NCBI RefSeq assembly: GCF_018991925.1
Contig: NW_024736071.1
Span: forward strand, 11,608,802 to 11,672,801
Length of the DNA: 64,000 nt
Reading direction: 5' to 3'
From: Homarus americanus
Lineage: Eukaryota; Arthropoda; Malacostraca; Decapoda; Nephropidae
Shown: positions 24,621-34,560 of the stretch, piece after piece
Position numbering within the stretch: position 1 is the stretch's first letter
Layout of the letters: each line of letters starts with the position of its first letter
The notes under the pieces: generated by a model
What the model was told of the DNA's origin: nothing
Seen by the model: the letters and a program-made list of their open reading frames with translations, nothing else
Database searches by the model: none
Program-made: the position numbers and the translations under genes

Positions 24621-25404
24621 GATATGTATGTATATATGTCTTACCAGTCTATCCTATATTTCCTCCCTCCTCTCTCTACATTATTCATTCAATCACCAGC
24701 CATATAATTCTCTTTCACCACGACTCTACTTCTCCTGCTCATACTTTTTTGTGCAATAATGTGCTGGTGATGTTCCCTTTAAACCATTCTTGTGCCTCCC
24801 TCAGCTACCCGCCACTATCACTCCCTCGTCTCCCTCACTGTCTGTTTCTTGTTCATTCTTGCTACAATTTGTTCGTCTCACCCCCCCCCCCTGCAACTAC
24901 CTGCTTACCTGGCGTCTACCTGGAGCTGCGGGTCCTCTTGTACACTGGTGCTGTATTGTGCCTCCCCGGGGTCAGCTCCCTACAGTTACCTCTTCATTAG
25001 TGTGTTGGGCGGCGGCGTCCTTCGTGTCTTACCTCTACTGTAACTGTGTACTTTTGTTGGCGAGTGTACATACCCATATAAACACACATACCTGTCACCG
25101 CCTTATACTCCCTTATACCAGTAAATGCTTTATATTTCCCTACCTACACCTACTTCTCTTTGTCTCTAACTACACCCTGTATGTGTGCGTATGTGCATAT
25201 TTGTTAACCCACAAAACCAAAAATATGTAAGCTTCCTATATCAACATGTGCGAGTCAGTAATCTCGTATATGTGCACATATTGTACACTCAAGTATATTG
25301 ATTCACTTCACTCAAATACACAAAAAGTCAAAGAAAATTCTAAAGCAATTATTATCTAAGTTTTGTACCAAACGATTCGCTGGAAATATCTCTTTAATTT
25401 GTGG
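24621..25404. other. Unique DNA, nothing recognised
   Basis: CT-rich unique sequence. The 83-146-codon frames in three registers overlap each other and show no domain. Confidence 0.5.
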
Positions 25405-25575
25405 AATAAGAATAAGAAGAATAAAAATAAGAATAAGAATAAAAATAATAATAAAAATAAGAATAAAAATAAGAATAAAAATAAGATTAAGAATTAGAAT
25501 AAGAATAAGAATAAAAATAAGATTAAAAATAAGAATAAGAATAAAAATAAGAATAAACATAAGAATAATTGGGAA
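25405..25575 (+). repeat. AATAAG/AATAAA hexamer-type repeat
   Basis: Tandem AATAAGAATAAA units of six bases over about 170 bases, giving Ile/Arg/Lys frames on plus and Ile/Leu/Phe frames on minus. Confidence 0.95.
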
Positions 25576-25769
25576 AGGTATGGTTGAACCCCATGGACAA
25601 CCTGAATGTTACCATTGTGAAGAAAATAAGGGTTACCACCATGGGCAAGGTAAGTGTAACCCTTGTAGCACGGTATAGGGCTTATCCTCGTGGGCAGGAC
25701 AGGAGCTGGTCACAGGAATAGGCTGATATTCTTCCTCCGGGGTTCATCATAGTGTAGCAGCCCGAGTAT
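25576..25769. other. Short unique spacer
   Basis: Unique sequence between two arrays. It holds a partial repeat of GGTTACCACCATGGGCAAG-like text but nothing else. Confidence 0.4.
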
Positions 25770-26560
25770 TAGTTTGTCTTCACTCTTCTGGCCCCTGTGT
25801 GTCATGGGTCCTATGTGTCCTGACTAGTATATGTCATGGGTCCTATGGTCTTGGTTAATGTGCGTCATGGGTCCTATGAGTCCTGCCTAGTGTGTGTCAT
25901 GGGTCCTATGAGTCCTGCCTAGTGTGTGTCATGGGTCCCTTGTGTCCTGATTAATATGTGTCCTGGCTAATATGCGTCATAAATCCTATGTGTCCTGGCT
26001 AATGTGTGTCATGGGTCCTATGTGTCCTAACTAGTATATGTCATGGGTTCGTCTGTGTCATGGGTCCTATGGTCTTGGCTAATGTGCGTCATGGGTCCTA
26101 TGTGTCCTGGCTAATGTGAGTCATGGGCCCTATGTGTCCTGACTAGTATATGTCATGGGTCCTATGTGTCCTGGCTAATGTGCGTCATGGGTCCTATGTG
26201 TCCTGGCTAATGTGCGTCATGGGTCCTATGTGTCCTGACTAGTATATGTCATGGGTCCTATGTGTCCTGGGTCCTATGTGTCCTGGCTAATGTATGTCCT
26301 GGGTCCTATGAGTCCTGCCTAGTGTGTGTCATGGGTCCTATAAGTCCTGCCTAGTGTGTGTCATGGGTCCCTTGTGTCCTGATTAATATGTGTCCTGGCT
26401 AATATGCGTCATAGATCCTATGTGTCCTGGCTAATGTGTGTCATGGGTCCTATGTGTCCTGCCTAGTGTGTGTCATGGGTCCAATATGTCTTTGGCCATA
26501 TGTGCCCTGGATCTTATGTATTCCGGGTCCTATGTGTTCCGATTTCTATGTGTCCCGGGG
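25770..26560 (+). repeat. 32-bp minisatellite (GTCATGGGTCCTATGTGTCC)
   Basis: About 22 units with core GTCATGGGTCCTATGTGTCC followed by TGGCTAATGTGC. GACTAGTATAT and GCCTAGTGTGT variants recur in the same order at about 25860-25960 and 26300-26400, indicating duplication of multi-unit blocks. Confidence 0.93.
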
Positions 26561-26679
26561 AGGGAAGGAGCCGTGGTGGGAGGAACATCTGGGACAGGTA
26601 ACCTCAAGGAAGGCGGCGGCCCCCCACCACGACCACAAAAGAACCGAACGACGCAAAAACCCGGGGCAGGTGTGGCGGT

Positions 26680-28085
26680 CACCCTACCCCACCTAGTGTG
26701 GCGGTGATCACCCTACCCCACCTAGTGTGGCGGTGATCACCCTACCCCACCTAGTGTGGCGGTGATCACCCTACCCCACCTAGTGTGGTGGTGATCACCC
26801 TACCCCACCGAGTGTGGTGGTGGTGATCACCCTACCCCACCTAGTGTGGCGGTGATCACCCTACCCCACCTAGTGTGGTGGTGATCACCCTACCCCACCT
26901 AGTGTGGTGGTGATCACCCTACCCCACCGAGTGTGGTGGTGGTGATCACCCTACCCCACCTAGTGTGGCGGTGATCACCCTACCCCACCTAGTGTGGCGG
27001 TGATCACCCTACCCCACCTAGTGTGGTGGTGATCACCCTACCCCACCGAGTGTGGTGGTGGTGATCACCCTACCCCACCTAGTGTGGCGGTGATCACCCT
27101 ACCCCACCTAGTGTGGTGGTGATCACCCTACCCCACCTAGTGTGGTGGTGATCACCCTACCCCACCGAGTGTGGTGGTGGTGATCACCCTACCCCACCTA
27201 GTGTGGCGGTGATCACCCTACCCCACCTAGTGTGGCGGTGATCACCCTACCCCACCTAGTGTGGTGGTGATCACCCTACCCCACCGAGTGTGGTGGTGGT
27301 GATCACCCTACCCCACCTAGTGTGGCGGTGATCACCCTACCCCACCTAGTGTGGTGGTGATCACCCTACCCCACCGAGTGTGGTGGTGGTGATCACCCTA
27401 CCCCACCTAGTGTGGCGGTGATCACCCTACCCCACTTAGTGTGGTGGTGATCACCCTACCCCACCGAGTGTGGTGGTGGTGATCACCCTACCCCACCGAG
27501 TGTGGTGGTGGTGATCACCCTACCCCACCTAGTGTGGTGGTGATCACCCTACCCCACCTAGTGTGGTGGTGATCACCCTACCCCACCTAGTGTGGTGGTG
27601 ATCACCCTACCCCACCTAGTGTGGTGGTGATCACCCTACCCCACCTAGTGTGGTGGTGATCACCCTACCCCACCTAGTGTGCTGGTGGTGGTGATCACCG
27701 TACCCCACCTAGTGTGGTGGTGGTGATCACCCTACCCCACCTAGTGTGGTGGTGGTGGTGATCACCGTACCCCACCTAGTGTAGTGTGGTGGTGGTCACC
27801 CTACCCCACCTAGTGTGGTGGTGGTGGTGATCACCGTACCCCACCTAGTGTGGTGGTGGTGGTCACCCTACCCCACCTAGTGTGGTGGTGGTGGTCACCC
27901 TACCCCACCTAGTGTGGTGGTGGTGGTGATCACCGTACCCCACCTAGTGTAGTGTGGTGGTGGTCACCCTACCCCACCTAGTGTGGTGGTGGTGGTGATC
28001 ACCGTACCCCACCTAGTGTAGTGTGGTGGTGGTCACCCTACCCCACCTAGTGTAGTGTGGTGGTGGTGATCACCCTACCCCATCT
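26680..28085 (+). repeat. 29-bp minisatellite with higher-order structure
   Basis: About 46 units carrying GGTGATCACCCTACCCCACC followed by TAGTGTGGC. Four variants differ at the GGCGG/GGTGG site, at CTAGT/CGAGT and by an extra TGG. From about 26821 to 27300 their order repeats with a 238-bp (eight-unit) period. After about 27670 units expand with extra GGT and GTAGT insertions and a CACCGTACC variant. Every unit holds the perfect palindrome GGTGATCACC or, late in the array, a shortened form. Confidence 0.95.
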
Positions 28086-28234
28086 CATGTGGCTGAAGTG
28101 GTAATGATCACTATAACCACAATGTGGTGGTCATTATACTCACGGTGTGTTTGAGGTGGTGGTAACTCTACTTTATCCACAATGTAGTTGTGGCCTTGCC
28201 CTACTGACATTGATGGTGGTGCTTGTCAAGTTAC
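28086..28234. other. Decayed spacer between two arrays
   Basis: Sequence related to both neighbours (GTGGTGATCACT-like and CACAATGTGGT-like) and probably diverged array edge. Confidence 0.5.
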
Positions 28235-28695
28235 CATAGTCACAGTGTGGTCGTTATACTACCATAATCACAGTGTGGTCGTTATACTACCATAGTCACA
28301 GTGTGGTCGTTATACTACCATAGTCACAGTGTGGTCGTTATACTACCATAGTCACAGTGTGGTCGTTATACTACCATAGTCACAGTGTGGTCGTTATACT
28401 ACCATAGTCACAGTGTGGTCGTTATACTACCATAGTCACAGTGTGGTCGTTATACTACCATAGTCACAGTGTGGTCGTTATACTACCATAGTCACAGTGT
28501 GGTCGTTATACTACCATAGTCACAGTGTGGTCGTTATACTACCATAGTCACAGTGTGGTCGTTATACTACCATAGTCACAGTGTGGTCGTTATACTACCA
28601 TAGTCACAGTGTGGTCGTTATACTACCATAGTCACAGTGTGGTCGTTATACTTCCATAGTTACAGTGTGGTCGTTATACTACCATAGTCACATTG
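28235..28695 (+). repeat. 28-bp minisatellite, about 16 near-identical copies
   Basis: Units contain AGTCACAGTGTGGTCGTTAT followed by ACTACCAT. Copies are almost identical apart from the first (AATCACAG) and the last two (TTCCATAGTTACAG, CACATTGTGG). High identity implies recent expansion. Confidence 0.97.
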
Positions 28696-28844
28696 TGGTT
28701 GGGGTTATTACTACCTGACAGACACTTTATTTTGAACAAATAACGTGTTTTGAACAATATTAATCCAGAGTTTATACAAAACACTACACTGAACATCTCT
28801 TTAACCAGCAAGTGTTACTACTACTACTACTGACCATCATCATC

Positions 28845-28846
28845 AA

Positions 28847-28877
<31 letters not shown>

Positions 28878-28955
28878 GTCATCATCATCATCATCACCAC
28901 CACCACCACCACCACACCACCACCACCACCACCACCACCACCACCACCACCACAT
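28845..28955. repeat. (ATC)n passing into (ACC)n
   Basis: ATC trinucleotides become ACC trinucleotides in one continuous tract, with a single CACACC break. Confidence 0.95.
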
Positions 28956-29323
28956 TCCCCACAAACACGACTGAGTTCCCGGAAACGGGGTAGTGACGGT
29001 GGCGCATTGAGGCGATAGTGGGTGAACCAGCTGGACCCCCGCCCCACACCCTGCCCGGGGCGTCCCATCCTGCCCGAGGCGTGAGGAAACATCCGAGACG
29101 CACACAGCTGCCCATCACTCCTCCGGGAACCCTTAAGTTTCCTAATTTGCCGCCTCAGTTGATGTAGAGGTGTTGGTGTACCTTAATGCTGCTGGTGATC
29201 TCCTGGGTGTGTATAATGAGCGAGCATTATTATTGTTATTATTATTAGTAGTAGTATTAGTAGTAGTAGTAGTAGAAGGAGTAATTTTAGTAGTAGTATA
29301 ATCATCATTACTATTATTACTAA

Positions 29324-29366
<43 letters not shown>

Positions 29367-30679
29367 CGTTCAATCGTAGTGATCACTCGCCAACACTATA
29401 TAGATTCACCTACATATGTGTTAGAGAATATTATGAGTACACGGATATATGATTATCAAAGTCTATGTCAAGGTATATACTGTGTGTGTATCACTCTTAC
29501 AGAGTAAACATTTGCCGTGTATCATATACCTCGCAGCATAGATAATATAGTTGTAAGATGGAGATAGGAGTGTAGGATACGTCACGACCCCCAGTATCCT
29601 CCCCTCCTCTCTCCTTTCCTCTTTCCCGTTGTGGGCAGCACAGTAGGGACCGTGATGGTCCCTGGGCAGGAAGACAACCACAAAGGTCCTGTACCTCCTG
29701 GTGGGGGTCTCTGTGACCGCCCACAAGGGGGTTACAGGCCGCCCGTCGCCCGGAAGTTCACGATTACTCTATTGGATTAAAGTCACTCGCCCGAATTGAC
29801 CGAGTGAATGATAGCGATAACCACAATCACAAGATAAAAATTTTCTCGTTTGGGGCGACGTTTCAAACCACAAAAGGTAGTATTAAGGATATAGAAGGTG
29901 TTCAGTAGGAGGGTGAGGCTGGGGAAAAATAAACCGAGACGATGCCCGAGGGACCTACAGGTTACCTTTATGAACGTTTCTGGATATTTACGAGCGAGTG
30001 GTTGATCGTAATAACGGTGTGGAGATGTTTGTCGATATATCGCAGAAGGATATCCACTAATATTTTAGTTTTACAGGTACCAATATGTCAGTGCGGTAGA
30101 TATGATCGTGTGTTGGTATGGCACGAACTCCCACAGTATTCAGTCAGCTGCTCCTGCTGGGCCTTGTGTTGTTATGGTAACCCAGAAGGTCATTACTGGG
30201 TAGCTTGTAGGTTATGTGGTGAGTGAAGTAAACCTCAGTACCTCAATGATAAGCTGAACTGCGAATGGGATAATGGTCATTTTAGGCCTGTCTTGAGGCG
30301 ACCCAACCTGAGAACCATTTGGGGAATCACGATCCACTTAAGTGGTCTCATGAACCACTCACGCTAAGATGGTCTACATATAGGCCCTCAGGATCACCAA
30401 GGGACTTCTCTTAGGCACCGAGGGAGGTGATCCATCCCAGGAGACACCCAAGAGATCTCCACACAGCTATACCTCGTGGCTCAGTGTAGGTCCACTCAAA
30501 CACCCACATCTTACATACATTCTTACCACATAACTTCCAGTGTAGACACGTACTCTACCTCCATCACCACCCGAAACAAAGGTGGGTGAGTGAGGGGTGA
30601 CTTAATGAGATTTTTTCTATTACCGGTATTATTAGTTTATTAGCATTATTATTATTGATTATTATTATTTATTTATTAT
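28956..30679. other. Unique DNA with short microsatellites
   Basis: Contains a GC-rich segment (28970-29140), TAT/AGT trinucleotides (29226-29310), a (TG)n run (29329-29365) and a GC-rich segment at 29560-29760. The minus-strand frame at 29463-29726 has a mixed composition that could be an exon, but no splice or domain evidence supports it. The rest is unremarkable. Confidence 0.45.
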
Positions 30680-30691
30680 TAGAATTAATTA
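30680..30691. repeat. Left target-site duplication of SINE
   Basis: TAGAATTAATTA, repeated exactly at 31073-31084, flanks the SINE body. This is the expected footprint of target-primed reverse transcription. Confidence 0.85.
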
Positions 30692-31072
30692 GGAGGGCAG
30701 GTGGTAGAAGCGGTATCGCTCTTGCCTCGCAAACAAGATGTCACGGGTTCGATTCCCAGGCCGGTGGAATTTGTTTGGACATACTTCCTCGCCCCCATTA
30801 GTTCCTGTTCACCTAGCAGTAAAGTAGGTACCTGTTGTAAGTCGAAAGTTGCGAATTCGTATTCAGGGAGTTGATGGAGTTTCCAATAACTTGAGGACAT
30901 AAACCACTGACTCTTCAGGCTTCTACGCCCTTGACTCTTCAGGCTTCTACGCCCTTAAACTCATGAGACATAAAGGCAAGCATGAACTTAGCATGCTTCC
31001 CTGTTGGGCGCTGTAAACGCTTCTGCGCTTCACCTTACACAAGGATGTAAGGAGGCGCTCAATAAAAAAAAA
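30692..31072 (+). mobile_element. Full-length tRNA-derived SINE
   Basis: The first 75 bases fold as a tRNA-like head. A box-A-like GGTGGTAGAAGCGG lies near the start, then an anticodon arm CTTGC-CTCGCAA-ACAAG (CGC, alanine-like), and a perfect box-B-type GGTTCGATTCC at about 30745. These are the internal RNA polymerase III promoter elements. A unique body of about 300 bases follows, with an exact 24-bp tandem duplication (30908-30931 and 30932-30955), then GGCGCTCAATAAAAAAAAA as an A-rich tail. Exact 12-bp target-site duplications flank it. The 71-codon minus-strand frame inside is not a gene. I cannot name the SINE family. A true tRNA gene is unlikely because the acceptor stem does not close and the unit continues into the body. 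Confidence 0.85.
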
Positions 31073-31084
31073 TAGAATTAATTA
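31073..31084. repeat. Right target-site duplication of SINE
   Basis: TAGAATTAATTA directly after the A-rich tail, identical to 30680-30691. Confidence 0.85.
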
Positions 31085-32494
31085 TTTTTACCATTAATGA
31101 TAATGTTCTTATGAGGAATCGGTCAACAGGGGCCTCCTGGTGTATGGGGTGAGTGACCTGCGGGTGACCACACTGATGACCAGATGTGAGATAGTGGAGG
31201 TGTGTCATGGTGGCCTGAGGCAGCGTGTTGTGGTGGCCAGCCTTAATTATCTAGTCCTTGTGTCACCTTCACCAAGATGAACCACCGCCAGGTCTTCCTA
31301 GATTTTCTGAAGTCTTGTTGAGTAATACTTCAGAGATGGTTGGCAGGTGAGAAGCATACTTGGCTAATGATGCAGGTGTTGGCAGTTGAAGTATATAACG
31401 ATACGTTTTATAAGGGGGGAATCTCTCGTTACCGAAGCATTTTTACGATGATCAAACAGGTTGTGGGTACCCGTAGCTGTGATGCCACTCTTAAAAGGTC
31501 ATTAACCTTCTCTACGCAGGTAAAGGGACAAAACGGGTTATCAAGTGTACCTGCTCATTAGCGGCAGAGAATACCTGTTTGGAACACCTGTTAGGGGGTT
31601 TTCAAGTGTATGGTTGGAGGAGTGTAGAAAGAGATCGTGTACTGGGCAGTGTTGTATTATAGTCAACTGTTTTGTGTAGTGTTGTATTGTGTTGTATTTT
31701 GCTGTGTTGTACCGAATGTGTTATATGTACTGGGTTGGTTTTATTTTGTTGTGTTGCACTTTTGTTGTGTTGCACTGAACTGTGTTGTGTTGTCTTGCTG
31801 TTACGCATATGTATCGGGCTGCATTACTGTTTGATCTTACTAAATTATATTGTAGTGTTCCTTAATTGATATTGAAACAGTTTATTTAGCCATAAAAATA
31901 CAGATACAAAGTGGACAATAACAACAATATTGACATGACTTAGCTAAATGAGAGCCTGAGTGTTATACTTTATCCCCCCCCTGACTATAACTTTTCCACA
32001 ACCTTCATGACGATTTTTAACACCAAAACACACCAATTGAAAAACATGATATACAGGGTAATAAAAAATGCAAATCTACTAAACAATTATTTTCCCATCT
32101 GGATAATTCTTTTTCACTGATTCTGTAATTCTTCACAAGGTAGCTGGAATAAAGATACCAAAACAAGATTATCACTTTATCCCCTGTCATCCTCGTCATT
32201 GATTCTATAACTACTGTTGTTTATCCCCGTCACTTCACACAACCCCGTCGCAACACCAGCAACATGTCCGCATAGCCAAAACAAATTAAACATCATCATC
32301 CTTTTCTCTGCCATTCTTACACATCGCTGTTTCTCATTCATCCTCCCCTCCCTCCTATCTATTCCATTCTCACTTCTATTATACATTTATGAATTATTTA
32401 AAGGCGTTATTTTCTAATCTTTCACTTTTTCCGTCTCTCAATGTGTCCACACCGCCAATTAAAATTTTATTGTTTCTTTGTATGGCATTTCTCC

Positions 32495-32536
<42 letters not shown>

Positions 32537-32744
32537 CCACAGTTCTTTCTCCTTGATTAACTCTCCACGCCACCAATTACTATCAAAGCACAAACTCTTA
32601 CCTTTATGCTCGTGTTCCACAATCATATATAACTGCATTAATATCCGTTGAGCCGTAATTCACCTAATCCATAGTTTCATTCGCTCTTAATATTTTTCTC
32701 TATCCCTTCCTGCTTTCATCACTTTCTACTGGTAACTGGAAACT
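31085..32744. other. Unique AT-rich DNA
   Basis: Includes a GTGTTGTATTGTGTTG-type low-complexity patch (31640-31800) and a C run followed by (CT)n at about 32492-32531. No gene is supported. Confidence 0.5.
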
Positions 32745-33090
32745 CATGAACGACCTATGGGGAAGTACTCATGAATCACCTATGGGGAAGTACTCATGAA
32801 TTACCTATGGGGAAGTACTCATGAATTACCTATGGGAAAGTACTCATGAATTACCTATGGGGAAGCACTCATGAATTACCTATGGGGAAGTACTCATGAA
32901 TTACCTATGGGGAAGTACTCATGAATTACCTATGGGGAAGCACTCAAGAATTACCTATGGGGAAGTACTCACAAATTACCCAAGGGAAATACTTATAAAT
33001 CATCTAAGGAGAAAATATTCACGAATCTGTCATAGAAGAATATTCGTGAATCGTGTAGAGAGAAATACTCACGAATCGCCTTTGGAGGAA
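32745..33090 (+). repeat. 25-bp minisatellite (CATGAATTACCTATGGGGAA)
   Basis: About 13 units with core CATGAATTACCTATGGGGAA followed by GTACT. The left copies are near-identical and the last four (33000-33090) are strongly diverged. Confidence 0.95.
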
Positions 33091-33169
33091 TATTAGCCAA
33101 TCAGATTTACCTGAACTGTCAACAACAAGCTCAGAAGATTGACAGGAGGGAGAGAGTCGTAAACTATAC

Positions 33170-33408
33170 AGGTATAATCTCAAGTTAGACAGGTGTAGTC
33201 ATAAGTTAAACAGGTGTAGTCATAAGTTAGACAGGTGTAGTCATAAGTTAGACAGGTGTAGTCATAAGTTAGACAGGTGTAGTCATAAATTAGACAGGTG
33301 TAGTCATAAGTTAGACAGGTGTAGTCATAAATTAGACAGGTGTATTTATAAGTTAGACAGGTGTAGTCATAAGTTAGACAGGTGTAGTCATAAGTTAGAC
33401 AGGTAGAG
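33170..33408 (+). repeat. 21-bp minisatellite (GACAGGTGTAGTCATAAGTT)
   Basis: About 11 near-identical units with core GACAGGTGTAGTCATAAGTT. Nearly every unit contains CAGGTG, an E-box of the type bound by Snail-family zinc fingers. Confidence 0.95.
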
Positions 33409-34560
33409 GAGTGACACGGGGGAGGGGAGAGAGGGTGGGCCTGGGGCAGGTGATCAGGGGTGTGTGGTAGGTGTGATCAGTATGACCCGGCGGCCACTTA
33501 ATTTGATGGATGGTCCCCGCTGCCCAGCTAGTGATACTCCTGGTACTCTCTCTCATTGGGGAGGTGAGGAAGGTCACATGGAGGTGTGCGATGGCTAGTT
33601 GTGACCCTGGATGGAGATGAAGGTGCCTGGTAGTTTCCCGTGCTGCTCCCGGAGGTACAAACACTGTGTACGTGCCCGGGTTGGGGCAGGCGCCGGGGCG
33701 GGAAGTACCTCCCCTCGTGATGGCGGGCACGGGCCACAAGGACAGACGCTCAGAGGCGCCCGCACGCGCTATCTACCTCGGACTCGATTCCTTACTGATA
33801 TTGTTTATACTTCTTGTGATTTTTATTAATATTGTGGTGAATGTTTGTATTTTCGTGGGGCGTGAGGCAAGTGTATGTTGTTTAGGAAGGTAGATATGCT
33901 GATGACTGCTAACGTCAAGAATTTGTTGAGTGTTCAAGTTTAGGATGAGTGATCATATGTTTCTGGTAATAAATGATCTGAGACGGAAAAGTGTGGTGGT
34001 CCTCCAGTAAGGATACAGTTCGGTTGGGGTCCTCTTAGTGCTAGCCAGTCCTGATGATGACTGAGGGCTGGGCGCCTCGGGGCCCCACTCGGCATCTCTT
34101 TATCCGGAGGCAGTTTGACCGCGGCGAGGACGAGGGGCGACACCAGGGCTGCCACGTTACTCCGCTCTGCCTGCAATACTAATACTCCCGGCTAACCTGT
34201 GCTGTTGGTGGTGCAGGACGCTGCAACACCAGCCACCACCACCAGGAGACACCCTGCGCCCCTCCAGGTAAACACATGTCATGGGGTAAAATTTGTCAGT
34301 GAACACCTGGCGATGCACAGTAGTGAAATGGGCGCCCAGTCGCCCTGGGGAACTGCCTGAGCGAACACTTCCCACATTATTAAGTCCCACCTCACCGTCC
34401 TTCTGCACCTCCAGTGTGACACAGCCTCGACCTGTCTCCTTGATGGAGGTTTGTGAAGTTGTGGAGGTACAGAGAGGTCAGGGAGGGCGTGAGAGGTCCA
34501 AGATGTCAAGTTTATGACGAGGGTTTTTGTGGGTTGTGAGCAAGTGAACAGAAACACTTT
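33409..34560. other. GC-rich unique DNA, exon content possible
   Basis: More GC-rich and CpG-containing than its surroundings. A 57-base segment at about 34217-34273 lies between GGTGGTGCAG and CTCCAGGTAAAC, matching acceptor and donor consensus. Overlapping frames of 70-115 codons occur on both strands without recognisable domains. I do not call a gene. Confidence 0.35.

Noticed and set aside
28235..28695. CRISPR-like regular 28-bp repeat
   Set aside because: Units are directly adjacent with no spacers, the host is clearly an animal, and no cas genes occur.
30692..30765. Functional tRNA-Ala(CGC) gene
   Set aside because: Box A and B are present, but the acceptor stem does not close, the anticodon stem is mismatched and the unit continues into a SINE body with A-tail and target-site duplications.
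33395..33739. 115-codon minus-strand frame in the GC-rich segment
   Set aside because: Its C-terminal part runs into the 21-bp array edge and CT-rich sequence. No domain or clear splice sites.
33666..33893. Small protein with an apparent membrane segment
   Set aside because: The hydrophobic stretch comes from T-rich DNA, and no start, splice or family support is seen.
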